A stretch of 64,000 bases of DNA from Mycobacterium angelicum (GCF_002086155.1 NZ_MVHE01000007.1:114843-178842); one strand, 5' to 3'. Shown: positions 33,335 through 42,764, counted from the stretch's first letter. Notes: a model not told the origin generated them from the letters alone. Program-made: numbers and translations.

Positions 33335-34591
33335 TCAGCTCGCCACTCGCGGACGTCCGAACGGTAATGGCGCCGGGATCGCGGCTTGTTCGGCAACGGC
33401 GTCGAAAAGGCGGTGAAAGTCCTTGTCCAAGTTGCCGATCAGGCAATCGGTCAGGTCGCCGCGGACTTCCGGATTGGCCCGGATCAGCCGTCCGAAACTG
33501 AACCCGGGGTGGTAGAAGACGTAGATCAGTTTTCGCATCGCCTCGATCTCGCCGCAGATCCGTTCGGCGTACGACGTGAAGCGGGAAGCCGTTACGTCGC
33601 CATTGCGCAAGCAGTCATGCACTTGGTCGGCGGCCAGTTCGCCGCTGCGCAATGCGAAATAGACGCCGGAGGAAAACACCGGATCGAGGAAGGCGAAGGC
33701 GTCGCCCACCAATACCAATCCGTCCTCCGCGCAGTGTTCGCCGCGATAGGAATACTCGCGCGTGACGTAGTACTTGCCGACCTGTTGCCCCGGCGCCAAA
33801 TGCTGCTTGATCCACAGGTTGTTGCCGACTTCGCGCTGGAAGATTTCGTCGAGGTCGCGCGTGCCGGAGAACAGGTAATCCTTTTCGGCGACCAGCCCGA
33901 CACTCACCATGTCGTCGCGCTGCGGGATGTACCAGAACCAGCCGCGCTCGGGGACCATCGCCACGGTGGTGGTGCCTTCGTCGACGCCGGGATCCCGCAG
34001 GGCGCCACGGTAATAGGTCCACACCGCCGTCTTGTCGATTACCGGGTCCCACTTGCGGCCATTGTTTCTGCTGAGCGTGAAGATGTCGCGACCGCTGGCA
34101 TCAATGGTCATTGCCGCGCCGATGTCGTATTCCCGGCCAGCCCTGCCGATTGCCTTGACCCCGACGACTTTCCCGTCGTCGCGCAGGATCGCGGTAGCCC
34201 TGGTCTCTTCGCGGACCTCGACGCCCTTCTCGCGGGCGTTGTCCAAAAGTATCTGGTCGAATTCGCTGCGCAGGACCTGCCAGGTTATGGCGGCCTCGTG
34301 ATCCAGGTGGGTGTGAAAATAGAACGGCGCCGATACCCGGCCGTCCCCACTTGCGAATTGCACCGCGTACTTTCGTACGAACTTCTCCTCGCCGAGCTTG
34401 TCGACCATTCCGATTCGCTGCAACGGAAAGTAGCTGTAGGGCAGGAAGGATTCGCCGATGTGGTAGCGCGGAAACTTCTCTTTCTCCAGCAGCAACACCT
34501 GGTGCCCGTGCATGGCGAGCACGGTCGATGCCATCGCTCCGGCGGGTCCGCCGCCGACCACGACGACGTCATAAGTGTTCGTCTTACCCAT
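33335..34591 (-). CDS. FAD-dependent halogenase-like monooxygenase
   Basis: 418 residues. The FAD fold VVVVGGGPAGAMAS (G13 to G18), PRYHIGESFLP, the halogenase hallmark WFWYIP (W-x-W-x-I-P, residues 218-223) and FLDPVFSSGVYFAL are as in flavin-dependent halogenases acting on phenols or pyrroles. The Lys that would form the chloramine fits K74 in RKYAVQF. The ATG at 34591 overlaps the radical SAM stop by one base; a GTG just before is also possible. Geranylgeranyl reductase-like or epoxidase activity is an alternative, since the superfamily is wide. Not present at this locus in M. tuberculosis. Confidence 0.78.
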   Translation of the reverse strand: MGKTNTYDVVVVGGGPAGAMASTVLAMHGHQVLLLEKEKFPRYHIGESFLPYSYFPLQRIGMVDKLGEEKFVRKYAVQFASGDGRVSAPFYFHTHLDHEAAITWQVLRSEFDQILLDNAREKGVEVREETRATAILRDDGKVVGVKAIGRAGREYDIGAAMTIDASGRDIFTLSRNNGRKWDPVIDKTAVWTYYRGALRDPGVDEGTTTVAMVPERGWFWYIPQRDDMVSVGLVAEKDYLFSGTRDLDEIFQREVGNNLWIKQHLAPGQQVGKYYVTREYSYRGEHCAEDGLVLVGDAFAFLDPVFSSGVYFALRSGELAADQVHDCLRNGDVTASRFTSYAERICGEIEAMRKLIYVFYHPGFSFGRLIRANPEVRGDLTDCLIGNLDKDFHRLFDAVAEQAAIPAPLPFGRPRVAS

Positions 34592-35922
34592 CACACGTAC
34601 CGGGGTCCGCGGTGTTCCGGACGGAAGAACTCGTGCAACAACTCGTCGACCCGCAGCAGCCCCTGCCGGGTGAGCGTGACGCGATCGTCGTCGAACTCCA
34701 GGTGTCCCGCCGCCTGATGACGGGCCAGCGGGGCGGCAAAGCGCGCGCAGACGTCGACGCCGAACTTGCCCCGAAAATAGGCCGGGTCGACCTGGCCGAG
34801 CTTCAACAGCAGGATGAATTCGCGAATCAGCCGGTCGTCATCGGTCAATGCCAGGCCACGCGCGATAGGCAGCTCGCCGCGGGCGAGGCGGTCGACGTAC
34901 GGACCGAAGTCTTTTTCGTTTTGGCAGTGGGTGCCGCCGAGGTGACCGAAGGACGAAACGCCCAGGGCCATCATGTCGGCGCCGCGCCACAGATGCTCGC
35001 GGTACATGAAGTTGTTGACGCCCGGATCGCGGATCGCGGTGTAGCCGCTGGTGATCGTGTAGCCCACGCTTTCCAGCTCCGAGAAGGCGTAGTCGACCCA
35101 CGCGCGCTTGGTCGGCCAGTCGGCCACCGGGGCGACGATTTGGCCGTTGGCGCGCATCTCTTTGTAAATGGCGGTGTTGTAAGGGACTTCGAGTTGGTAG
35201 ACGGTGACGCACTCGGGTCCCATGTCGATGACTTTGCGAACGCATTCCCGCCAGTTGGTTTCGGTCTCGTTGACCATGCCGGCGATGAGGTCGACATTGA
35301 TCTGATCGAAGCCCGCCTTTCGGGCGACTTCGACGGCCCGGTGGATGTCTTTGGACAGGTGCGCGCGGCCGTTGACCTTCAGAATGTCGTCGTCGAAATT
35401 CTCGACGCCGACGCTCAGCCGCGTCACGCCCAGATCGTGTAGCGCGTAGAGCTTGTCGTCGGTAAGCGTGCCGGGCTCGGCCTCGAATGCGATTTCGTCG
35501 GTGTCGGTCCACGGGAAGTGCTGCTGCAGCCCCCCGAAAAGTTTGGTGAGATTCGGTACCGACAGAAACGACGGCGTGCCGCCGCCGAAGTAGACGTAGC
35601 GGGGCAGCCGGCCCGACAGCAATGGCGTTTGGCTGTAGAGGTGCGACTCCTTGAGCACCGCGTCGAGATAACTGGTTACCCGGTCGGGTTTGGCGTCGCG
35701 GCCGGTGTAGACGCGGAAATAGCAGAAGTGACAGCGGCGCCGGCAGAACGGCAAATGGACGTAAACCCCCAGCGGCGTGCCGGCGGCGGGCGGCTGCGCC
35801 AACGCCGCGTACGCGTCTTCAGCGCCGTCGGCATTCCAATAGGAGAAAGGTGGATAATTGCCGACAAAATAATTTCCGGCGGTGGTTTCGGTGGGCTTTT
35901 TCAAAGCGAGGTCGATCTGCAT
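34591..35922 (-). CDS. HemN-like radical SAM enzyme
   Basis: 443 residues. The 4Fe-4S motif is CRRRCHFC (C60, C64, C67; CxxxCxxC), followed by YFGGGTPSFLS and VGVENFDDDILKVNGR, the HemN/HemW pattern. A C-terminal HemN-type domain ends near RVTLTRQGLLRVDELL. The cell should have its usual HemN/HemW elsewhere, so this second copy, coupled by a one-base overlap to a halogenase-like gene and followed by an exporter, is more likely a tailoring enzyme. HemN-like enzymes of natural-product clusters methylate, cyclopropanate or transfer C1 groups. The substrate is unknown. Confidence 0.83.
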   Translation of the reverse strand: MQIDLALKKPTETTAGNYFVGNYPPFSYWNADGAEDAYAALAQPPAAGTPLGVYVHLPFCRRRCHFCYFRVYTGRDAKPDRVTSYLDAVLKESHLYSQTPLLSGRLPRYVYFGGGTPSFLSVPNLTKLFGGLQQHFPWTDTDEIAFEAEPGTLTDDKLYALHDLGVTRLSVGVENFDDDILKVNGRAHLSKDIHRAVEVARKAGFDQINVDLIAGMVNETETNWRECVRKVIDMGPECVTVYQLEVPYNTAIYKEMRANGQIVAPVADWPTKRAWVDYAFSELESVGYTITSGYTAIRDPGVNNFMYREHLWRGADMMALGVSSFGHLGGTHCQNEKDFGPYVDRLARGELPIARGLALTDDDRLIREFILLLKLGQVDPAYFRGKFGVDVCARFAAPLARHQAAGHLEFDDDRVTLTRQGLLRVDELLHEFFRPEHRGPRYV

Positions 35923-36272
35923 GTGGGAGGTTTCCTATTGTCGTTTCGTCGATACCTCCCCAATTGCAGCCGCGTACCCCGCGATATTCGCGGTTAATTG
36001 AGCCTTATACCCCGGATGGCGAGCTATTTCGTCGGGCGCCACTGCCGTGTGAAGAATAACGCGTCGGCCTGCGCCGCGGCGAAGTCGCGGTGCACAGAAA
36101 GCGTCGGGACAAAGTGGGCAGATCCGATACCGGCGCCGATACCGCCCGTGCGGGCTCTGCGGGCTCTGCGGGCAGGCGGGCGTTGTTCGCCACGAAGGGC
36201 CCGGCCGGGGGCAGGTTGCAGTTTAGGCAACTCCCCTTGCAGCAAAATCGAGAAGTCGTACGCTCGTGGGTG
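35923..36272. promoter_or_regulatory. 350-bp divergent intergenic region
   Basis: No convincing gene. It lies between the divergent radical SAM gene (minus) and the DUF1707 gene (plus), so both promoters must be here. GGGCTCTGC is repeated in tandem near 36150-36172. The stretch 36090-36272 is open in the DUF1707 frame but has no family similarity and is taken as non-coding. Confidence 0.5.
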
Positions 36273-36875
36273 ATGAGCAATCCAGCGCAACGTGACGCGA
36301 AGGCCGACCGTGACGAATCGTCACGGGCGGCTGACACCGATCGCATCCAGCTTGCGCAGTTGCTGGCTTACGCAGCAGAGCAGGGCCGCCTGGAGCTGAA
36401 CGAGTACGAAGACCGTCTGACCAGGGCGTATGCGGCGACGACTTACCAGGAACTGGACCGGCTGCGGGCCGATCTGCCGGGCGCGCCGGTCAATCCCCGG
36501 CGGGGCGGAAGTTGCAATCCGGCGCCGTCCACGCTGCTGCTGGCCTTGCTGAGCGGGTTCGAGCGGCGCGGCCGCTGGAATGTGCCGAAGAAGCTGACCA
36601 CCTTCGCGCTGTGGGGCAGCGGCGTGGTGGATCTGCGCTACGCCGACTTCACCTCCACCGAGGTGGAGATTCATGCGTACTCGATTATGGGTGTGCAAAC
36701 TATCCTGCTGCCTCCCGAAGTCAACGTCGAAATCCATGGCCGCGGCGTGATGGGCGGCTTCGACCGCCAGGTGGTCGGCGAGGGGAGCCGCGGCGCCCCC
36801 AAGGTGAATATCCGCGGCTTTTCCCTGTGGGGCGGAGTGGGCATTAAGCGCAAAGCGCGCAAGCCCCGCAAATAG
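36273..36875 (+). CDS. DUF1707 / LiaF-like protein (Rv0966c homologue)
   Basis: 200 residues from the ATG at 36273. An N-terminal DUF1707 segment (DRIQLAQLLAYAAEQGRLELNEYEDRLTRAYAATTYQEL) is followed by a beta-rich C-terminal half with FALWGSGVVDLRYADF, IHAYSIMGVQTILLPPEVNVEIHGRGVMGGF and GFSLWGGVGIKRK. That half is like the cell-wall stress-response proteins LiaF/YvqF. No membrane helix is evident. Function unknown in mycobacteria. In M. tuberculosis it is beside csoR; here the copper genes are not between it and echA7. Confidence 0.85.
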   Translation: MSNPAQRDAKADRDESSRAADTDRIQLAQLLAYAAEQGRLELNEYEDRLTRAYAATTYQELDRLRADLPGAPVNPRRGGSCNPAPSTLLLALLSGFERRGRWNVPKKLTTFALWGSGVVDLRYADFTSTEVEIHAYSIMGVQTILLPPEVNVEIHGRGVMGGFDRQVVGEGSRGAPKVNIRGFSLWGGVGIKRKARKPRK

Positions 36876-36935
36876 CCGGCCAAGCCTGTGAAGGGTGAAT
36901 AGCCCGCGCTGATCTTCCGTGCCATACTCCGCGCT

Positions 36936-37226
36936 ATGGCGGTGGAATTACGCGCGTTTTCCGACGCGCTTTGCGATATGGGCAATCGGCTGGCCGGCCA
37001 TGGCGAATCGCTGCTGGCTTTGCAGCGGTCCTGCCAGGACGCGGCCGAAGGCGCGCAATCGGGGTGGGTCGGGTCCTCGGCGGGAGCGCTGACGGGATTG
37101 CTTGACCGGTGGGCGACTGCGAGCGCCGCCCACGTCGGCCGCTTCGGCGAACACTCCTGCGGCATGCACTTCGCCGCGGCGGGTTTGACCGAGATGGAGC
37201 AGACCAACGCCGCATCCCTGCGATGA
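36936..37226 (+). CDS. Small WXG100-like protein
   Basis: 96 residues predicted to be nearly all helical, with a W-x-G turn in the middle (GWVGSSAGAL, about residues 43-52), the length and hairpin layout of WXG100 proteins. Two cysteines in each half are unusual. Stop overlaps the next start by ATGA. It may be a small partner of the following hydrolase, as in LXG/WXG effector operons. Exact family not recognised. Confidence 0.7.
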   Translation: MAVELRAFSDALCDMGNRLAGHGESLLALQRSCQDAAEGAQSGWVGSSAGALTGLLDRWATASAAHVGRFGEHSCGMHFAAAGLTEMEQTNAASLR

Positions 37227-38839
37227 CGTTGACGCTGGCCGACGTCGAGCGGTGGGATCCCGCGTCGATCAGGTCGGTGTTCGATGCCGCGATCAAGCGT
37301 GCGCACGGTACCCGCACCGCCGCTGCGGCCCTGACCGAGACGATGAGCCTCTTCGATTTCGGCGGCGATACCGCCGAGGCCGCGCATGCCGCCACGCACC
37401 ACACCACCCTCGTCCTGGACAGCCACGCCGATGCGTGTGAGGTGGTGGCCCGGGCGGCGGAGAAATCCACCGATGAAGTTACCCGAATCAAGTTGCAGCT
37501 GTCCAGGATTCGCGATACCGCGCGGGACAGCCGGCTCGTCATCAACGACGCGACGGGTGTGGCGTTGCCGCCGTCCGACTTGTCGTCATTCTCCGCAGCG
37601 GATCAACTGCGCATCATCGACGCGGCGGTGGGGCTGACCGCGAACATCAAGCGACTGTTGGCCGATGCCGAAATCGCCGACGAGGATCTGGCGGCGGCGA
37701 TTCGCGGCGCCGACGGCGACCTGTCGCCCGAACAGGTTGCCACGCAGCTCAGCCACCTGCCGCCGAAGATGCCGGCGCTACCGGCGCCCGGCAGTCCTCC
37801 AGCCGAGGTTAGTAAGTGGTGGCATGGGCTGACTCCGGGTCAGCAGGACCGGGTCAAGGAGTGGTTCGGCGCGTCGCTGCGCAACCTCGACGGCATCCCC
37901 ACCGATATCCGCAATGAACTCAATGTTGCTGTGCTGCAACACGAAATCGCCCGGCTGCAGCAGGGCTGGTACGACGGCTACGGCGTCTGGCACACCAACA
38001 CCGACAAGTTGGCGGACTTGAAAGCGCTGCGCGACACACTCGCCGGGCAACCGGGGACCAGCCTGATACTGCTGGAGACCAGGAGTCACCCCCGCAAAGT
38101 TCTGGCGGCGCTGGCCGTCGGCGACGTCGACAACGCCGAGCGCGTCGGCGTCACCGTGGGCGGCCTCAACACCCGCGTCAGTTCGAGCGTGAACCAAATG
38201 GTCAGGGAGGCCGCCACGCAACGCGACAAGGCGGCCGAACTCAGGGCACGAGCGGGGCTGCCGAACCCGGACGCGGTGGCATCGGTTGCCTGGCTTGGCT
38301 ACGACGCGCCGGGCAACCTCAAAGACGTCGCGCAGGATTGGCTGGCGCGCAAAGGTTCTGGGCCGCTGAACAACTTCTACAAAGGTCTGGCCGCCGCGTC
38401 CAACGTGCCCAACCAGCACATCACCGCCTTCGGGCATTCCTACGGCTCACTGATCACCAGCCTGGCGCTGCAGCGTGGCGCTCCGGTCAGTGACGTCGTG
38501 TTTTACGGTTCGCCGGGCATCGAGGTCACCGACGCCGCCCGGCTTGGAGTCGCACCCGGGCATGCCTTCTATGAAGTGGGTATCAATGACTTTGTCGCCG
38601 AGACCATTTCGGAGCTCGGCGCGTTCGGCGCCGCGCCGCAGGACGTGCCGGGCATGGCCGAGTTGTCGGTCGGGACGGGCATTGCGCCAGGCGGGGCGCG
38701 TGGTGACGGCCTGTTGCACGAGCGGGCATACGGGCATTCGGAATATGCTCGCGACGGCAGCAACAATCAACTTCGGATGAGTGGATACAACATGGCCGCA
38801 GTGCTGGCGGGCCTGCCCGACGATGTGATCAAGCCATGA
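37223..38839 (+). CDS. DUF1023 alpha/beta-hydrolase with WXG-like helical N-terminus (Rv0963c-like)
   Basis: 538 residues from the ATG at 37223. About 220 residues of helical, Ala-rich sequence come first, resembling fused WXG100 domains. The DUF1023 alpha/beta-hydrolase follows, with nucleophile elbow GHSYGS (TAFGHSYGSLITSLAL), FYGSPGIEV after it, and His candidates in ERAYGHSEY. No signal peptide. It is coupled by 4-base overlaps to a WXG100-like gene upstream and a lipoprotein gene downstream. The layout fits a type VII-linked lipase/esterase effector, but secretion is inferred only. Confidence 0.78.
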   Translation: MTLTLADVERWDPASIRSVFDAAIKRAHGTRTAAAALTETMSLFDFGGDTAEAAHAATHHTTLVLDSHADACEVVARAAEKSTDEVTRIKLQLSRIRDTARDSRLVINDATGVALPPSDLSSFSAADQLRIIDAAVGLTANIKRLLADAEIADEDLAAAIRGADGDLSPEQVATQLSHLPPKMPALPAPGSPPAEVSKWWHGLTPGQQDRVKEWFGASLRNLDGIPTDIRNELNVAVLQHEIARLQQGWYDGYGVWHTNTDKLADLKALRDTLAGQPGTSLILLETRSHPRKVLAALAVGDVDNAERVGVTVGGLNTRVSSSVNQMVREAATQRDKAAELRARAGLPNPDAVASVAWLGYDAPGNLKDVAQDWLARKGSGPLNNFYKGLAAASNVPNQHITAFGHSYGSLITSLALQRGAPVSDVVFYGSPGIEVTDAARLGVAPGHAFYEVGINDFVAETISELGAFGAAPQDVPGMAELSVGTGIAPGGARGDGLLHERAYGHSEYARDGSNNQLRMSGYNMAAVLAGLPDDVIKP

Positions 38840-39492
38840 GATTTCGGGTCCCGTTGATACTCGGTGTCGCCGCCCTGCTGGCCGGATGCCTCAAACCCGT
38901 CGACCCCTATGCCAATCCGGGGCGGCACGAGCTGGACCGGCTGCAGACGATCGTCAACCAGCGCCCGGACTTGGAAGCCGTCCAAAAACAGCTCGGCGAC
39001 CTGGACGCGACGATCCGGGCCGCGATCGCGAAATACTCACCGCAGACGCAATTCTCGACCGACGTCACGGTCAGCCATCCCACCAACGGCTGCAACGAGC
39101 CGTTCAACCGCAACATCGGCCGACAGGTCAAAAGCGATCTGTTCTTCGGGCGCCCGGCGCCGTCCGGCGAGCAATGGGCCCAGATCGTGGCCGATCTGGC
39201 GCCGGCGTTCACCGCGGCTGGTTTTCGGCCCAACAACTCCGCACCCGGTCAACCGCCGTTGCCGCTCGGCGTCCCCAACGACTCCCAAATCCGCGATGAC
39301 GGCGTCACAATCAGCCTCGTCAACGGCGACGCCGGCAGCCCACTGGCCTATTCCTACGACACCGGCTGTCACCTGCCGGGCGCGTGGCGCACTGAACCGC
39401 CCCAGCCGTCGTTGCGGCCGCCGAACGACCCCGACGTGCACTACCCGTATCTGTACGGGTCGCCCGGCGGACGCGTTGTAGACGCCTACTAG
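38836..39492 (+). CDS. lprP: Lipoprotein LprP-like (Rv0962c homologue)
   Basis: 218 residues with a short signal peptide and lipobox LLAGC (MRFRVPLILGVAALLAGCL), so acylated at Cys18 and anchored outside the membrane. The mature part is soluble with one probable disulfide pair (NGCNEPF and DTGCHLPG) and no catalytic motif. It overlaps the hydrolase stop by ATGA. Genetic coupling to the hydrolase suggests a partner or protective protein for it; this is inference. Confidence 0.82.
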   Translation: MRFRVPLILGVAALLAGCLKPVDPYANPGRHELDRLQTIVNQRPDLEAVQKQLGDLDATIRAAIAKYSPQTQFSTDVTVSHPTNGCNEPFNRNIGRQVKSDLFFGRPAPSGEQWAQIVADLAPAFTAAGFRPNNSAPGQPPLPLGVPNDSQIRDDGVTISLVNGDAGSPLAYSYDTGCHLPGAWRTEPPQPSLRPPNDPDVHYPYLYGSPGGRVVDAY

Positions 39493-39503
39493 CCGCGGCG
39501 CGG

Positions 39504-42500
39504 TCAGGGCAGCGCTTCGGCCCAGGCGCGGTGCCCCGCAAAGCCCAGTGATGTCGCCATGTCGCGGTAGCGATCCCGCAACTCTGCATAGTGCATGGCA
39601 TCGCCGCGGGTCCGCGCCAAGAGACTCCGCAGCCGCAGTACCAGGAGGTCGCGCAAAACGACACCACCCCGTGTCGGCGCCGCCGCCAAGCGCTCGATCG
39701 CGGCCTCGGCTTCGGTGAAATCGGCGTCCGTAGCGCGATCGAGCAAGGTCTCAACCAGCACACCTGTCGTCGGTATGCCCCACAACAGCAGCCATTCCTC
39801 CCCGAACAGGTCATCGACGGCGGCGCGCATGAGCGGAAAGGCGCGATCGTGATCTCCATCCCGAGCCATTTCACGGCCCAGGTACAGTTTCGCGATCGGC
39901 AAGGCATCCAGGTTATGCGTCTGGCGCAGAATCAGCTCGCTGACCTCGTTCAGCCGCTCCAATCCCCGCTGACGATCCCGGTCCGTTCCGCGGTGCACCA
40001 ACGCAACGCCTAAGGCCATTCCGACGACGGCCAGCGCGACATCATCACCGGCTCGCTCGGCAATCCGCAGGGCATCCTCGATCTCGGCGACCGCGTCATC
40101 GTCGGGCGTCAGCACTCCCATCGGTATGCCGGCGAGATAGATATAGCTGGCGACGGTGGCATAGGACATGGGGTCGGCGTTGCGGGCCATCGTCAGACCG
40201 TGTCGCAGATCTTCGCGCCAACCGGAGTCGCCCAGGCAGTACCGGGCAATCCCCCGCGACGCGAAGGCGAGCGCCAACGGACACCCGAAAATCAGCTGGC
40301 CTTTGGTGGGATCTCCGTCGGCCAGGTCGATCACGCGCTGGGACCACTGCAACGCTTCGTACGACTCGTTGTTGATCCCTTTGGCATGAATCGCCGCGAA
40401 GGACAACCCCACCGTGAGGTTCGGGTCACCGATCGATTCGATGACAGACATGGCCTCGGAGGCCAGCTCCGAGGCCGCCCGCATCCGCGCGTGATAGGCG
40501 TGATCCATCACCAGACCGGCCATCCCGATGGCCAGCGAACCCTTATCCCCGGCCATGGCACAGAGCGCACGAAATTCTTCGAAGCGGGCGCCGGCAACAT
40601 CGAGATGGACCCGCCAGGCGATCCCACACAACATGGTGCGGGGCGCGATGCGCATAGCCAACCGGTTCACATCGTCGGCGGGCAGGCTGTCGGCGATCTT
40701 GCGGGCGCGCTCCCAACTTCGTTGCGCCGCCGCGACATCGCGGTTGGTCGCCCACGCTCCGGCACGCATCTGCCAGCCGAACGCGGCATGCAGATCACCA
40801 GCCGCCTCCAGATGCTCGGCGATCAGCGCCGCGTTTTGCTCGGCTGATTCGGGCTCGCGTGCTTCGATCGCAGCCGCTAGTCGCCGGTGCAGTCGCGAAC
40901 GATCGGCTATCAGCTGCGATTCGTAGGCCACGGCTCGGATCAGCGCATGCCGAAAGGCGTATTCGGCACCGGCGATGAACCGCACTTGATCGACGAGGTC
41001 GGCGCTGATCAGCGGGTCGACGCAAGCATCTATTTCCATGCTCGCCAGCAGGTCGGTGGTGAAGTGCGACCCGACGACCGCCGCGGCGGCAAGCGTGCGT
41101 TTGGCCGCCGGGCTCAGCCGGTCTATGCGGGCGGCGATGGTCGTCTGCAACGTTGGGGGCACGCCAACCTCGTCGACATCGGTGTCGCAGGTGTAGCCGC
41201 TGCGTGCGCCCACCAGTACGCCGCGCTCGGCGAGGTCGCGGACCATCTCCTCGACGAACAGCGGGTTGCCCTCGGCGCGGGCGGTAATGAGCGCGCCGAT
41301 CTCAGCAACCGATGGATCAACGCCCAACAAGTCGGCGACCAGCGCCGCAGACTGTTCTTTGCTCAGCGGGTCCAGGGCGATGGTCTGCCCGCCGGGGACG
41401 CGGGACAGGGCTCCCTGATACTCGGGCCGGTAAGTGACCAGCATCATCGAGCGGGTTTGCGGCACCACCGCCAGAACGTCGGCGAGCATGGATTCACTCG
41501 CCTCATCGATCCAGTGCACATCCTCTACGACAAGCAGTGCAGGCTCGGCACGGGCAAGTTGAGCGGCCTTGATCAGCGCGGCCAGCCGACGCCGCCGCGC
41601 ATCCGGATCAATGCTGGGCGCTGGCACGTCCGGATCGGCGATGCCCAGCAGATCGTCGATCAGCAACATGTCTTGCGGGTCGGCGTCCGGAATCCGCGCC
41701 CGCATTCGTTCCCGCGCAGTTTCATCGTCGAGACCGTCCAGCTGACCAACGGCCGTCAGCAGGCGCGCCGCCACGCGGAACGGGATATCGGTAGCGTGCG
41801 ATTCACAAAAGGCACTGAACACCGCAACACCACGGCTTTCGGCGAGCGTCACGGCTTCGGCGAGCAAGCGGGTCTTCCCGACGCCGGCCGGACCGACCAG
41901 CCCCACCACCGATCCGCGTCCGTTGATCGATCGATCGAGCGCCGCCGCCAATGCCGGTAGTTCCCACTCGCGGCCCACCAACGTCGATTCCCGCAGCGCC
42001 GACGGCTCGCGTCGGCCACCGATGCTCAGCAGGCGCCTCGCCGCAACCGGATCCGTTCTGTTCTTGATCTGCACCAGCTCGGGCTCACCCAGGACCGCAG
42101 CGCCATCGACGAGGCGTGCCGTCGATTCGCTGAGCATCACCCCGCCCGGCGGAGCGGCGGATTCCATGCGCTGAGCCATGCCGACCTGTTCGCCGATAGC
42201 GGTGTAGCTCAATACACCAGAGCCGCCCTCACCGGCTATCACCTGTCCCGAATTGAGACCCACCCGGACTTGCAAGGCCACGCCGTCACGACGTTCGACA
42301 TCGACGGCGAGCCGCTTGACCTCATCTTGAACGCCAAGGCCGGCTATGCATGCGCGCAGCGCGTGATCCTCTAAAGCGACCGGAGCACCGAACACGGCCA
42401 AAATCCCGTCACCGGTGAACTGATCAACCGTGCCGCCGTAGCGGTGCACGACCGCCGCTGCGCGAGTGACAAGTTCGGTCATCAGCTCACGCCACCGCTC

Positions 42501-42677
42501 CGGACCCACCTCCACCGCGAGGGTCATCGAACGGACCACGTCGGCGAACATCACCGTCACCTGCTTGTACTCCGCGAAAGTATCGGCCGGCGTGACTGGC
42601 GATCCGCACTCATCGCAAAACTTCGCGCTGGGTCGCGGGCGCGCACCACACTTCAGACATTCCAACGCGACCGTCAT
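39504..42677 (-). CDS. Zinc-ribbon / class III cyclase-like / AAA ATPase / TPR regulator
   Basis: 1057 residues. A zinc ribbon (C7, C10, C21, C24) is followed by a class III nucleotide cyclase domain (about 37-185), an ATPase with Walker A GPAGVGKTRLL and Walker B PALLVVEDVHWID, then a long TPR-like helical region. No LuxR helix-turn-helix is seen at the C-terminus. The metal aspartates D46 and D90 and the transition-state Arg (R170) are kept. The position of the catalytic Asn is Gly (G166), and the adenine-selecting Lys/Asp pair is Q86/T159, so cyclase activity is doubtful. Related to Rv0891c/Rv1358/Rv2488c-type proteins. The gene is not at this place in M. tuberculosis. Confidence 0.85.
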   Translation of the reverse strand: MTVALECLKCGARPRPSAKFCDECGSPVTPADTFAEYKQVTVMFADVVRSMTLAVEVGPERWRELMTELVTRAAAVVHRYGGTVDQFTGDGILAVFGAPVALEDHALRACIAGLGVQDEVKRLAVDVERRDGVALQVRVGLNSGQVIAGEGGSGVLSYTAIGEQVGMAQRMESAAPPGGVMLSESTARLVDGAAVLGEPELVQIKNRTDPVAARRLLSIGGRREPSALRESTLVGREWELPALAAALDRSINGRGSVVGLVGPAGVGKTRLLAEAVTLAESRGVAVFSAFCESHATDIPFRVAARLLTAVGQLDGLDDETARERMRARIPDADPQDMLLIDDLLGIADPDVPAPSIDPDARRRRLAALIKAAQLARAEPALLVVEDVHWIDEASESMLADVLAVVPQTRSMMLVTYRPEYQGALSRVPGGQTIALDPLSKEQSAALVADLLGVDPSVAEIGALITARAEGNPLFVEEMVRDLAERGVLVGARSGYTCDTDVDEVGVPPTLQTTIAARIDRLSPAAKRTLAAAAVVGSHFTTDLLASMEIDACVDPLISADLVDQVRFIAGAEYAFRHALIRAVAYESQLIADRSRLHRRLAAAIEAREPESAEQNAALIAEHLEAAGDLHAAFGWQMRAGAWATNRDVAAAQRSWERARKIADSLPADDVNRLAMRIAPRTMLCGIAWRVHLDVAGARFEEFRALCAMAGDKGSLAIGMAGLVMDHAYHARMRAASELASEAMSVIESIGDPNLTVGLSFAAIHAKGINNESYEALQWSQRVIDLADGDPTKGQLIFGCPLALAFASRGIARYCLGDSGWREDLRHGLTMARNADPMSYATVASYIYLAGIPMGVLTPDDDAVAEIEDALRIAERAGDDVALAVVGMALGVALVHRGTDRDRQRGLERLNEVSELILRQTHNLDALPIAKLYLGREMARDGDHDRAFPLMRAAVDDLFGEEWLLLWGIPTTGVLVETLLDRATDADFTEAEAAIERLAAAPTRGGVVLRDLLVLRLRSLLARTRGDAMHYAELRDRYRDMATSLGFAGHRAWAEALP

Positions 42678-42764
42678 GCAGCTACCCCGATCCGCGGGGC
42701 CTCGGCGCCCCGGCCGGTTAGAGATTAGTGCTTGGGGCAGGTCTGACGAGGCCTTTTGCGCGTC

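Noticed and set aside
39504..42677. Functional adenylate cyclase annotation
   Set aside because: The catalytic Asn and the Lys/Asp adenine pair are not seen, so a plain cyclase call is not supported.
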